Shown here piece by piece: positions 33,567 through 41,904 of a DNA stretch of 46,028 bases. The DNA lies in assembly GCF_000406165.1 (NCBI RefSeq), contig NZ_CM001977.1:2336496-2382523 (forward strand), written 5' to 3'. The stretch's first letter is position 1. Each line of letters opens with the position of its first letter. The notes below the pieces were generated by a model. That model worked only from the letters and a program-made list of their open reading frames with translations. It was not told the DNA's origin and did not search any database. The translations under genes and the position numbers were made by a program. This stretch comes from Dickeya zeae NCPPB 2538. GTDB lineage: Bacteria > Pseudomonadota > Gammaproteobacteria > Enterobacterales > Enterobacteriaceae.

Positions 33567-35813
33567 TTACTCATTATCCCGGCCAGCGCCAAACCACTGA
33601 TGATACCAGCGAGGTGATATTTCACCCCGGTAGCGCAACATTTCGATGCTTTCGTCGAAAAAATGCACACTCAATTGCCCGCTGCTGGCTGTATCACGCC
33701 AGCGATACCCCATTTGAAGGTAACGCCTTACCACGCTGACCGCTGGCAAGCGCCACGGATTGTATCGGGAATTAGACGACAATACGGCTTTCGCCCCCAC
33801 AGCCCGTAAAAACGGTGGTGATGACGATGTGGTGCTGCCATGATGCGGTACTTGCAGAATATCCGCCGCTAATTCGCCCGGTTGTGTGCGCAATAATACG
33901 GCCTCATCTTCGCGCTCTACATCGCCAGTCAGCAATACCCGATAATGCCCATCATCGACCCGAACCACACAGGAATCGTGATTGCCAGCTTCACGAACCC
34001 GTAGCGGCGGCCAGATAACGCTAAATGTCAGCCCCTGCCAACGCCATTGTTCCCCCTGAACACAAGGATGGTGGCTCGGCGCAAGCAACGAACTGTATAT
34101 CGGCACCGATGGAAAAGCGCTCTGTAATGTCTTCAGCCCACCGCGGTGATCCAAATGGCTGTGACTCAGGATAATGCCTTCCAACTGTAGCCCTCGCCAT
34201 TTAAGATAAGGCAGGATTTCACGCTCGGCACTATTACCACCTTCCCAGCCGGGCCCTGTATCGTACAGCCAGGCTTTGCCTTGCTGTTCAATCACTACCG
34301 CTAGCCCATGCCCGACATCCAGCATATCGATACGCCACAACGGTGCCGGTGGTTTAGGACGCAGCACCATAAAAAGAACCAACGCCAGCAGACTGAACGG
34401 GTATGTTCTCCACCAGCCAAAGCGCCAGACAATAACCGCCAGCCATCCTGCTACGCTGTACGGCACAAGATGTTCTCCAAGTGGTAACCAGCCCGGCGGC
34501 ATAGCCTGCAACGGCAGGAAAACCAGTGCCAGCGATCGATCGGCCAGCCACCAGAGACCTTGTGCCATCACCGGAATCCCCATTAGCGGTAACGCCAGCA
34601 GAATCAACGGCGTCGTCACAAATGAAACCAGCGGTACCGCCCACAAGTTGGCAGGTAGCGAACTTAGGCTAACACCATGAAAGATCAACACCTGCAGTGG
34701 CATCAGCAGCAGTGTGACACCAGCCTGCATATGTAATCCGCGCAGCCATACCCATCGCCATGCGTGTTGTATGTGCGGCGGCAAAGGTGCCCATTGATAC
34801 CAAAAAATCAAGGCTGCAACCGCCAGTGCCGAGAGCCAGAAACTGTCTGAGAGAACGCTCAGTGGATCACTGACCAGAATTACGGCCACACACCACAACC
34901 ACACCTGCCATGATGACACTGACAGACCTCGCAATCTGATCAGTGTCCAGCACGACAAAGCCAGCGCCGCTCTTACTGCAGGCGGGTTTCCTCCGGCCAG
35001 CCAGACATACACCCAGGCAAAACACAAACCACACCACATCGGGATGCGATGCCCAACCCGATGGGCTGGCAGCAGATATTGCACCGCACGAACCAGACTC
35101 CAGCCAAGCAGCGCTGCCAGTGCAATATGCAACCCCGATATCGCCATCAGGTGCATAATCCCTGTCTGTCGAAGTACGTCGAGCACCGCGTCGTCCACCG
35201 TGGCCATTTCCCCAACCGCCAGCGCCAATATGATTGAGCGCCACAGTAACGACAGGGTTTGCTGTTCCAGGACATCAACCAGTCGCTGGCGCAACCCGCA
35301 TGATGATGTCTCAACCTCCGCAACCATGATCCGCCCGGTAAATGGTTGGGCTTTCGCCAGCGCCCAGCGCTGGCGATCAAATCCCCCTTCATTTAACCGG
35401 CTATGTACAGGACGCAGCCGTAATCGAAGGTTCCACTGCTGCCCACCGCACCAGTTACTCATCTGCGGTTGTGCATCCAGCCTTGCATAGAGCGGCGGAA
35501 ATACCCAACGCCCGTTAATCTGTAGCAAGCGCACCACGACCTGATCGGCATCCGCTTGTGCAAATCGGACACTGCTCACGCTGACCTTCGCTGTCAGCGG
35601 CTGTCTGGTATACCGTTCCACCTGATCCAGCACCAAACGTCCACTGTAGAAGCTCCAGAGCACACCAATCACCACCAATCCGAGGAGACAAAAACGTGAT
35701 CGCAATAACCACAATGCGGGAAGCCCCCACCACAGCACTCGGGTATCCGGCATCTCTGGCATGATCAGCAACAGCAGTGGCCCCACACTCAATGCTGTTG
35801 CCAGTTGGTTCAA
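33567..35813 (-). CDS. comEC: ComEC/Rec2 family DNA uptake channel protein
   Basis: A 748-residue inner-membrane protein homologous to E. coli YcaI/ComEC. It would carry single-stranded DNA across the inner membrane in competence. The N-terminal extracytoplasmic DUF4131 domain (about 25-180) is followed by the multi-spanning Competence domain (about 200-470; TGIMHLMAISGLHIALAAL). A C-terminal metallo-beta-lactamase-like domain (about 495-700) has ILSHSHLDHRGG, VLLTGDVE and VPHHGS. The start appears to be TTG at 35813 with no clear ribosome-binding site, so it is tentative, but its distance to the first strand matches E. coli. It leads the msbA-lpxK-ycaR-kdsB operon. Confidence 0.93.
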   Translation of the reverse strand: MNQLATALSVGPLLLLIMPEMPDTRVLWWGLPALWLLRSRFCLLGLVVIGVLWSFYSGRLVLDQVERYTRQPLTAKVSVSSVRFAQADADQVVVRLLQINGRWVFPPLYARLDAQPQMSNWCGGQQWNLRLRLRPVHSRLNEGGFDRQRWALAKAQPFTGRIMVAEVETSSCGLRQRLVDVLEQQTLSLLWRSIILALAVGEMATVDDAVLDVLRQTGIMHLMAISGLHIALAALLGWSLVRAVQYLLPAHRVGHRIPMWCGLCFAWVYVWLAGGNPPAVRAALALSCWTLIRLRGLSVSSWQVWLWCVAVILVSDPLSVLSDSFWLSALAVAALIFWYQWAPLPPHIQHAWRWVWLRGLHMQAGVTLLLMPLQVLIFHGVSLSSLPANLWAVPLVSFVTTPLILLALPLMGIPVMAQGLWWLADRSLALVFLPLQAMPPGWLPLGEHLVPYSVAGWLAVIVWRFGWWRTYPFSLLALVLFMVLRPKPPAPLWRIDMLDVGHGLAVVIEQQGKAWLYDTGPGWEGGNSAEREILPYLKWRGLQLEGIILSHSHLDHRGGLKTLQSAFPSVPIYSSLLAPSHHPCVQGEQWRWQGLTFSVIWPPLRVREAGNHDSCVVRVDDGHYRVLLTGDVEREDEAVLLRTQPGELAADILQVPHHGSTTSSSPPFLRAVGAKAVLSSNSRYNPWRLPAVSVVRRYLQMGYRWRDTASSGQLSVHFFDESIEMLRYRGEISPRWYHQWFGAGRDNE

Positions 35814-36128
35814 TGAGATTCTGATGGCGATTCCCTTACCCGTTGTCGCCGATGTTCCGGCAATCCTCCTTTCCGGCTGCAGTCTGCCACCGCACCATCC
35901 CCGGTAGTAGACCGAAATGGCACATCAGGAATGCGTTACGCAAACAACCGCAATAGTTGCACACCATTACATTGAGACTGCGAGGCGCTATGAACGTATC
36001 AACACGCCCCAGACACCGCTGTTGACAATCAACCCTGTCCCGGTCAATCGTCTATCACGATCACATCACCACTTAGGTATGCAGGTGTAGAAATTCAGGG
36101 ATGACTATTGAAAAGGGAGACCTCACGT
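35814..36128. promoter_or_regulatory. Divergent promoter region, comEC / lipoprotein gene
   Basis: A 315-base region between the divergent comEC and lipoprotein genes. In E. coli ihfB and rpsA lie here; they are absent. The segment shows no ORF, tRNA or clear hairpin I would defend. It must hold at least the promoter for the lipid A operon. Confidence 0.45.
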
Positions 36129-36506
36129 ATGGCTGATAGACACGGCATTTTGTCAGTAGGGGCTTTGCTACTCGGTTCATTGGCGCTATCAGCCTGTACG
36201 GTTGCTCCCCAGAGCTCGCCTGGTGACAATCCGATTCAAAAGGTGGCAAACGCCGCCAACGAATGTACTACCGGTATACTGGCACAGGTGAAGCAGCTCG
36301 GTGGGAAATACCAGATAATAACCCGGTATTACATTAAGAATCAGACGATTGAGATGAACGGCGGCAGAGTTGTCGATACACAGGTACGAGAGCTTCCTGC
36401 TATCAATGCCACATCCTTAGATAACGGCAATCCCGGCAGCGCCTGGCGTGATTGCATGAAGGGGAAAAACGCTCTGGCACCGGAAATCGTGATGAGTCAG
36501 TCGTAA
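36129..36506 (+). CDS. Small hypothetical lipoprotein
   Basis: A 125-residue protein with a lipoprotein signal: basic-lite MADRHG, hydrophobic VGALLLGSLALSA and lipobox LSAC with Cys23. The mature part begins CTVAPQSSPGDNP; there is no Asp at position +2, so outer-membrane sorting is expected. A mixed region NECTTGILAQVKQLGGKYQIITRYYIKNQTIEMNGG is followed by a second pair of Cys (NECT, WRDC) that could form a disulfide. I chose the ATG at 36129 with GGGAG upstream; a TTG frame begins at 36108. No family is recognised. It stands alone between comEC and tmaR. Confidence 0.75.
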   Translation: MADRHGILSVGALLLGSLALSACTVAPQSSPGDNPIQKVANAANECTTGILAQVKQLGGKYQIITRYYIKNQTIEMNGGRVVDTQVRELPAINATSLDNGNPGSAWRDCMKGKNALAPEIVMSQS

Positions 36507-36552
36507 GCCAGGCAAACGGCTTGTATCAGATGCAGTGCCCCGCCCAAACGCA

Positions 36553-36575
36553 TCAGGGCCGGAAACCGGCCCTGA
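36553..36575. terminator. Hairpin between lipoprotein gene and tmaR
   Basis: CAGGGCCGG-AAA-CCGGCCCTG is a perfect 9-bp stem between the convergent lipoprotein and tmaR stops. T runs are lacking, but a shared bidirectional role is likely. Confidence 0.65.
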
Positions 36576-36585
36576 ATCAGTGAAA

Positions 36586-36924
36586 TTACTTCGCCTCTAC
36601 CGGCGGTTTGATTTCACCCATTTCTTTAATTTTGCGGGACAGCTCACGACGCTCTTTCGACAGTTCCGCATTCTTGATGATGTATTCATCAACACGGTCT
36701 TCATAGTCGCTACGCATGTTAGCAATAATGTTCTGGATGTCTTCAATCGACATACCCGGCTTGATGTACTCACTCAGGTTATCCAGCAGCAGTACACGCT
36801 TCTGGTTATCGCGGATTTTCTTTTCGTTATCTGCAATTTCACGCTGCAGCTTGTTTTTACGACGGAACATACGCACGAATTCCAGCACATCCTGGAAACA
36901 TGGCTTAGTGTTACCCTTATCCAT
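36586..36924 (-). CDS. tmaR: Pole-localizer protein TmaR (YeeX, DUF496)
   Basis: A 112-residue coiled-coil protein nearly identical in layout to E. coli YeeX, now TmaR. It clusters at a cell pole and sequesters enzyme I of the sugar phosphotransferase system; tyrosine phosphorylation of TmaR is needed. The conserved block FQDVLEFVR-FRRKNKLQREI...KKIRDNQKRVLLLDNLS-YIKPGMS is complete. The phosphorylated Tyr72 of E. coli corresponds to Tyr74 here in SDYEDRVDEYIIKNAELSKERR, read in two parts. It is divergent from sbcB over about 400 bases; the two are near neighbours in E. coli as well. Confidence 0.95.
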   Translation of the reverse strand: MDKGNTKPCFQDVLEFVRMFRRKNKLQREIADNEKKIRDNQKRVLLLDNLSEYIKPGMSIEDIQNIIANMRSDYEDRVDEYIIKNAELSKERRELSRKIKEMGEIKPPVEAK

Positions 36925-37327
36925 TTCTCTACCCTTACTTAACGATTAAGATTCGTCACGCGGAAACCGCTCTGCGTTAACCATACAGGTTAGCCGCTAT
37001 CGTCGACAAGGTGGTTTACCCACATCGCTGATGCAATCGTTGCCTTTCTGTGCACCCTATCACTCCCGCGAGCGGATTGCACCTGACTCGATTCAACACA
37101 GCATAACATCGCTGCGGTCGACTTTAGTCAGACGACAGGATGGTTTACCATGGCGACTTTGTGTTGTCCGTCACCCTTTTTACTGAAAGAGTAATACGTT
37201 GCCGTTGCGCTGGCGAACCATTGCGCATGGTTCTAAGGCTAGCTAAAACCGGCGATGACAAACACGCTTCGCGGCGGTATGAGTATTTTATAACGCACGC
37301 CGACGTCAGGCTGAACAGAGAGAAACC
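36925..37327. other. Intergenic region, tmaR / sbcB
   Basis: A 403-base region between divergent genes. Short frames are present but none has a ribosome-binding site and family text together. It should contain the promoters of both genes; ATTTTATAACG near 37285 resembles a -10 for sbcB. Nothing else stands out. Confidence 0.4.
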
Positions 37328-38758
37328 GTGCAAAACCAACACATCGAACCCACTTTTTTCATCCACGATTATGAGACTTTTGGCAAACACCCAGCCAAAG
37401 ATCGCCCGGCGCAGTTCGCTGGTGTCCGTACTGATTTGAATTTTAACGTGATTGGCGAACCCGTCGTGATCTACTGCCAGCCAGCCGATGACTACCTGCC
37501 CGACCCGGAAGCGGTAATGATTACCGGCATCACGCCGCAAATAGCACAAAAACGGGGAGTACGCGAAGCCGAGTTTGCCAGCCACATCCACGAGGCGTTC
37601 AGCGTGCCAGGCACCTGCATCATGGGATACAACAATATCCGCTTTGATGACGAAGTCAGCCGTAACCTGTTCTACCGCAACTTCTTCGATCCTTATGCCT
37701 ACAGTTGGCAACAGGGCAATTCTCGCTGGGATTTGCTGGACATGTTGCGGGCATGCTATGCCTTGCGCCCTGATGGCATTGTCTGGCCGGAAAACGACGA
37801 CGGTTTTCCCAGTTTCAGGCTGGAGCATCTGACTCGTGCCAATGGCGTTGAGCACACGCAGGCACATGATGCGATGTCCGATGTCTATGCCACCATTGCG
37901 ATGGCGCAGCTGCTTAAACAGGCACAACCCAAACTGTTTGACTATCTCTATGCGTTACGGAACAAGAATAAAGTCAGCGCGTTAATCGATATCCCGCAAA
38001 TGAAACCACTGGTACATGTTTCTGGTATGTTTGGTGCCGCACGGGGTAATACCAGTTGGATCGTACCGCTGGCCTGGCACCCGGATAATCGTAACGCGGT
38101 CATTGTTTGCGATCTGGCGGGAGACATTCAGCCACTACTGGCGCTGGATGCGGATGAATTGCGTACCCGGCTTTATACCCGCCGAGACTTACTGGCGGAA
38201 GATGAATCGCCCGTCCCTATCAAACTGGTGCATATCAACAAATGCCCAGTACTGGCACCAGCCAGTACACTGCGACCCGAAGACGCGGAACGGCTGGGTA
38301 TCGACCGCCAGCATTGTCTGAATAATTTACAATTGTTGCGTCAGAATAGTAGTGTGAGAGAAAAGGTTGTGGCGTTATTTGCCGACGCGCCGCCGTTTGA
38401 GGCCGCCAAGGATGTCGACCTGCAACTTTACGATGGGTTTTTCAGTGATGCCGATCGCGCCGCAATGGCAATTATCCGTAAAACTGACGCTCAGCATCTC
38501 CCTGCACTGAATCTTCAATTCGCCGATCGTCGGGTGGAGGAGTTACTGTTTCGCTATCGTGCACGCAACTTCCCCGGTACGCTGGACGAACAGGAGCAAC
38601 AACGCTGGCTGGCACATCGCCGAGAGGTATTTACCGCAGAGCGGTTACAAAACTATTTCGATACGCTGGATCAGCTCTACCAACAGCACGATGGAGACGA
38701 AAAGAAAACGACACAGCTAAAAGCACTGTTTACCTACGCACAACAACTGCTGGCTTGA
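37328..38758 (+). CDS. sbcB: Exodeoxyribonuclease I (SbcB)
   Basis: A 476-residue 3'-5' exonuclease acting on single-stranded DNA in recombination and mismatch repair, matching the E. coli length (475). The DEDDh active site is visible: Asp14 and Glu16 in FFIHDYETFGKHP, Asp in IMGYNNIRFDDEVSRN, and the HDAMSDVYATIAMA motif near residue 178 with His and Asp. The C-terminal SH3-like and helical domains follow (NKCPVLAPASTLRPEDAERLGID). The start is GTG at 37328 with AGAGAG upstream. It is convergent with plaP, with a terminator in between. Confidence 0.97.
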   Translation: MQNQHIEPTFFIHDYETFGKHPAKDRPAQFAGVRTDLNFNVIGEPVVIYCQPADDYLPDPEAVMITGITPQIAQKRGVREAEFASHIHEAFSVPGTCIMGYNNIRFDDEVSRNLFYRNFFDPYAYSWQQGNSRWDLLDMLRACYALRPDGIVWPENDDGFPSFRLEHLTRANGVEHTQAHDAMSDVYATIAMAQLLKQAQPKLFDYLYALRNKNKVSALIDIPQMKPLVHVSGMFGAARGNTSWIVPLAWHPDNRNAVIVCDLAGDIQPLLALDADELRTRLYTRRDLLAEDESPVPIKLVHINKCPVLAPASTLRPEDAERLGIDRQHCLNNLQLLRQNSSVREKVVALFADAPPFEAAKDVDLQLYDGFFSDADRAAMAIIRKTDAQHLPALNLQFADRRVEELLFRYRARNFPGTLDEQEQQRWLAHRREVFTAERLQNYFDTLDQLYQQHDGDEKKTTQLKALFTYAQQLLA

Positions 38759-38846
38759 TGTCGGTATAAATCAGCAACACAAAACCCGTTATCGAGTATG
38801 TAAACGGAACCCCTAGCCTGGCTGGGGGATTTTCTATAGACAAAAA

Positions 38847-38877
38847 AACAGGCTCCCGCAGGAGCCTGTTTTCATCA
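38847..38877. terminator. Bidirectional terminator between sbcB and plaP
   Basis: AACAGGCTCC-CGCA-GGAGCCTGTT with A-rich and T-rich flanks lies between convergent stops. It can serve both genes. Confidence 0.92.
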
Positions 38878-38884
38878 CCAGGAA

Positions 38885-40246
38885 TTACGCCAGGTCTTCG
38901 TTGTACTGAGGTACCGGCTGGCTGAAACGGCGTGTTACGAATGCCAGATAAAGCAGGCCAATCGCTGCCCACACCAGTCCCAACGTCATGGATGTACGCT
39001 CCAGATTCAACCACAACGCACCTACCGTCAGCGCGCCCATGACCGGTAGAACCAGATAGTTCACCGTATCCTTCAGCGTCTTATTACGGCGCTCACGGAT
39101 GTAGAATTGGGAAATCACCGACAGGTTCACAAAGGTAAACGCTACCAGCGCGCCGAAGTTGATCAACGCCGTCGCGGTAACCAGATCAAACGAAATCGCC
39201 GACAGTGCAATCACGCCAACCAGCAGTACATTCAATGACGGTGTACGCCACCGGGGATGCACATAACCGAAGAAACGCTCAGGGAACACGCCATCGCGGC
39301 CCATCACGTACATCAGGCGTGAAACACCAGCATGCGCTGCCATGCCAGACGCCAGCACCGTCACGCAGGAGAAAATCAGAATACCGAACTGGAAGGCTTT
39401 GCCTGCCACATACAGCATGATTTCAGGCTGTGACGCATCCGGGTGCTGAAAACGCGAGATATCCGGAAAGTAGAGTTGCAGGAAGTAAGACACCACAACG
39501 AAGATCACCCCACCCAACAGGGCTGTCAGGAAAATCGCCTTCGGAATCACGCGACCGGCATCTTTGGTTTCTTCAGACAACGAGCTGATCCCATCGAAGC
39601 CGAGGAATGAAAAACACAGAATCGTCGCCCCCGTAATCATTGGGACTACGTGAGCGTTATCTGACCAGAACGGACGACTGCTAGCCAGTGTACCAGCCCC
39701 TTCCCCCTGAGACACACCGTAAATCACCATCCCAGTGATGACCACCATCACAGCAACCTGCAGTACCACTATCAGGCTGTTGAAGTTGGCGACGGTTTTG
39801 ATGCCACGCAGGTTGGATAACGTCATGAACCCTACCAGCAACACGACAAAAATCCACGATGGGATACTGGGGATCAACGTTTCAAAATAGATTTTTGCCA
39901 GCAGGATATTGATCATCGGCATGAACAAATAGTCCAGCAACGATGACCAGCCCACCATGAAGCCTACTGTTGGGCTAATGGCTTTCTGGGCATAGGTATA
40001 GGCCGAACCGGCCGACGGGAAACGACGCACCAGTTTGCCATAGCTGAGGGCGGTAAACAGGATAGCTATCAATGCAAAGGCATAGGCCGTCGCGACATGG
40101 CCATCTGTCAACCCAGAAACGATGCCGAAAGTATCAAACAGCGTCATCGGTTGCATGTAAGCCAGTCCCATCATTACCACTGGCACCAGCGTCAGGGTCT
40201 TACGCAGTTGTACACGCGATGTGGAAACCGTGGAATCAGTTGTCAT
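38885..40246 (-). CDS. plaP: Putrescine importer PlaP
   Basis: A 453-residue APC-superfamily permease with twelve predicted membrane spans. It matches E. coli PlaP (YeeF) almost word for word: RVQLRKTLTLVPVVMMGLAYMQPMTLFDTFGIV..., SPTVGFMVGWSSLLDYLFMPMINILLAK, SFLGFDGISSLSEETKDAGRVIPKAIFL and MAAHAGVSRLMYVMGRDGVFPE, each read in parts. PlaP is a proton-motive-force-driven, low-affinity putrescine importer linked to pilus-dependent surface motility in E. coli. The start has AAAGGAGG upstream. A possible small ORF ends 11 bases inside its start, suggesting coupled translation. Confidence 0.95.
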   Translation of the reverse strand: MTTDSTVSTSRVQLRKTLTLVPVVMMGLAYMQPMTLFDTFGIVSGLTDGHVATAYAFALIAILFTALSYGKLVRRFPSAGSAYTYAQKAISPTVGFMVGWSSLLDYLFMPMINILLAKIYFETLIPSIPSWIFVVLLVGFMTLSNLRGIKTVANFNSLIVVLQVAVMVVITGMVIYGVSQGEGAGTLASSRPFWSDNAHVVPMITGATILCFSFLGFDGISSLSEETKDAGRVIPKAIFLTALLGGVIFVVVSYFLQLYFPDISRFQHPDASQPEIMLYVAGKAFQFGILIFSCVTVLASGMAAHAGVSRLMYVMGRDGVFPERFFGYVHPRWRTPSLNVLLVGVIALSAISFDLVTATALINFGALVAFTFVNLSVISQFYIRERRNKTLKDTVNYLVLPVMGALTVGALWLNLERTSMTLGLVWAAIGLLYLAFVTRRFSQPVPQYNEDLA

Positions 40247-40484
40247 GACGCAAACCTCCTTTACCGATAGCCGCCATCACCCATGAATTCATCGCCAATG
40301 GCAACGTAGCACAATGATGTTTCAGGTAACTGGACGTGGTCGCACGAACGAGGTCGCTGTAACCGAGGTGAGCATGAGCAGCAGACACGCCGCCCGTTAC
40401 AAAGTCTGCCCAGATAGCATCTTTGCCGCTGCGTTTACAGCACCAGCCGGCGGGCACCGGCTCAAAAACAACTGATTGCCCCAT
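40236..40484 (-). CDS. Possible small leader ORF overlapping plaP start
   Basis: An 82-codon frame starting at ATG 40484 with GAGAGAGA five bases upstream. Its stop overlaps the plaP start by 11 bases, so ribosomes could pass from one to the other. The protein has no family I know and no membrane segment; it contains a Cys pair (GWCCKRSG). plaP has its own strong ribosome-binding site, so this frame is not needed. It may be a leader peptide, a small protein or chance. Confidence 0.3.
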   Translation of the reverse strand: MGQSVVFEPVPAGWCCKRSGKDAIWADFVTGGVSAAHAHLGYSDLVRATTSSYLKHHCATLPLAMNSWVMAAIGKGGLRHDN

Positions 40485-40587
40485 TGTCTCTCTCTATTCA
40501 CTCTGCGCAGCCTGTATGGCATGCGTGTTACTGATATCTATCCGGAACCATCAACAGCGCCGGCCTCTTGATGAAATACAAAAAAAT

Positions 40588-40618
40588 AACCGACGCGATA
40601 ACGGTGCGTCGGTTTTTC
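40588..40618. terminator. Terminator downstream of ycgR-like gene
   Basis: CCGACGC-GATAACGGT-GCGTCGG with T runs on both strands' 3' sides. It lies about 100 bases past the minus-strand ycgR stop and before the plaP unit, and most likely ends ycgR transcription. Confidence 0.8.
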
Positions 40619-40715
40619 AGGGCGCGTATTTTGCCCCAGCTAGCAATTTGAGACAAGACCTGTTATGTCAATCGCGTGCGACTTGTGCACACTCATCAGG
40701 CCTGATGTTCGTTAA

Positions 40716-41468
40716 TCAACGCAGGCGTTTGCGTTTTTCGTTCTGATCCAACTCCAGCTCAGTAATAACCTGCTGTAATCCACGCTCCTGCACCGCACTT
40801 AACGTCGGGAATTTGAAGCTCAGGCGCTCTATTTGTTTGACCTCGCCTTTACTGTCGACCACTTTCGTGGTGGCATGATTAACAAATTCCATATCCAGAC
40901 AAAACTGTCCGTAACTGGCGAGATCGACATCGACGTTCTTCAATATCATCCCCGGCTCAAACAGCCTTACCAGGCTTTGTTCATCGGTGTACATGCACAG
41001 ACCACCCAATGACAGATCCTTCAGGTTAAATTCAAAATAGGTGCTGTCAGGTAATTCCCCGCGACAAACCATCGGTGGCCAGGCTGGTGAATTAATGCGG
41101 AAAAAATTACGGCGCTGGATATAGTACAGCACGTCAGGTATCGCCGCGCAGAAAGCAGGCAAGTCGTCATGTTCAACCGTGCGGGTAATCGCAGTACGAA
41201 ATTCAACTTTGGCACCCGCCGTTTCCGCCACAAAGCCAAGTTCGCCAGCAAACAACGCCCGGCTGTTTTCACGCTCCAGCGCGCCAAGGTCAAACAGGAA
41301 CTCTTCCTCGTCCGAATCGACCTCAAGGATCTTACTGATGAATTGGCCATGTGTGTGATACACCATTACAGTGGCGTCCTGCTTTTGCAGTCCGCGCAAT
41401 GTGGCGCAAATAGCCATTTTGCCGCGCCTGGCGTACTGTTCTTTCATATTGTCATCCACTACATCCAT
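40716..41468 (-). CDS. ycgR: YcgR-type flagellar brake protein, PilZ domain
   Basis: A 250-residue two-domain protein: YcgR N-domain (about 10-115; LISKILEVDSDEEEFLFDLG-like strands) and C-terminal PilZ (about 118-235). The c-di-GMP signature is complete: RRNFFR at about 120-125 and DLSLGG at about 155-160. YcgR binds the flagellar motor when c-di-GMP rises and slows swimming. Alternative starts are TTG at 41480 and ATG at 41447; I give 41468, but it is not decided by a clean ribosome-binding site. No flagellar genes are adjacent, though the orphan flagellin is in the same window. Overall it agrees with E. coli YcgR (244 residues). Confidence 0.9.
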   Translation of the reverse strand: MDVVDDNMKEQYARRGKMAICATLRGLQKQDATVMVYHTHGQFISKILEVDSDEEEFLFDLGALERENSRALFAGELGFVAETAGAKVEFRTAITRTVEHDDLPAFCAAIPDVLYYIQRRNFFRINSPAWPPMVCRGELPDSTYFEFNLKDLSLGGLCMYTDEQSLVRLFEPGMILKNVDVDLASYGQFCLDMEFVNHATTKVVDSKGEVKQIERLSFKFPTLSAVQERGLQQVITELELDQNEKRKRLR

Positions 41469-41904
41469 CCCCACCGTCAATTGAATGGTTAATCCGTTAT
41501 TCAGTGTCCCAGACCCCCTGGATACGACATGGCACTAGTATCGACATGGTTCTCGTCAACTTTAGTGTTTTATCAATTCATTAGCTTATATACCCACCCT
41601 CTATCGCGTTGCCAATACGTCAGTCCGGTTTCTTACGTCTTTCCATAAACCTGCTCAGGGGTCAACGCACACAGTCATTCAATAATCAGCTATTCAGTAA
41701 GCCGTTATTCAACACCTGTTATTCACCTATCAGTTATTCAATAACTGCAAAAACCGCCAATGTCCTGAAACACAAATAGTGAAATATATATGGCGGACAC
41801 GGAATCTCCGGCACGCACAATGCCCCGCCAGCGCGAGGCACATTTCATGAGAGGCACACATTCATGAAAAACAGGAGGGACTGTTAGTCAATAATAGACG
41901 AGGT
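41469..41904. repeat. Intergenic region with TTATTCA direct repeats and a short tandem duplication
   Basis: A 436-base region without a credible gene. ATTCA occurs at 41677, 41692, 41707, 41721 and 41736, spaced 15, 15, 14 and 15 bp, mostly as TTATTCA; on the minus strand it reads as TGAATAAC units. A further TTATTCA lies near 41496 at the start of ycgR. A separate tandem duplication, GAGGCACATTTCATGA (41835-41850) and GAGGCACACATTCATGA (41851-41867), precedes the end of citG. No clear terminator for the cit operon was seen. Confidence 0.6.

Noticed and set aside
37145..37927. 260-codon minus-strand frame over the start of sbcB
   Set aside because: It is antisense to the conserved exonuclease domain of sbcB, with no ribosome-binding site.
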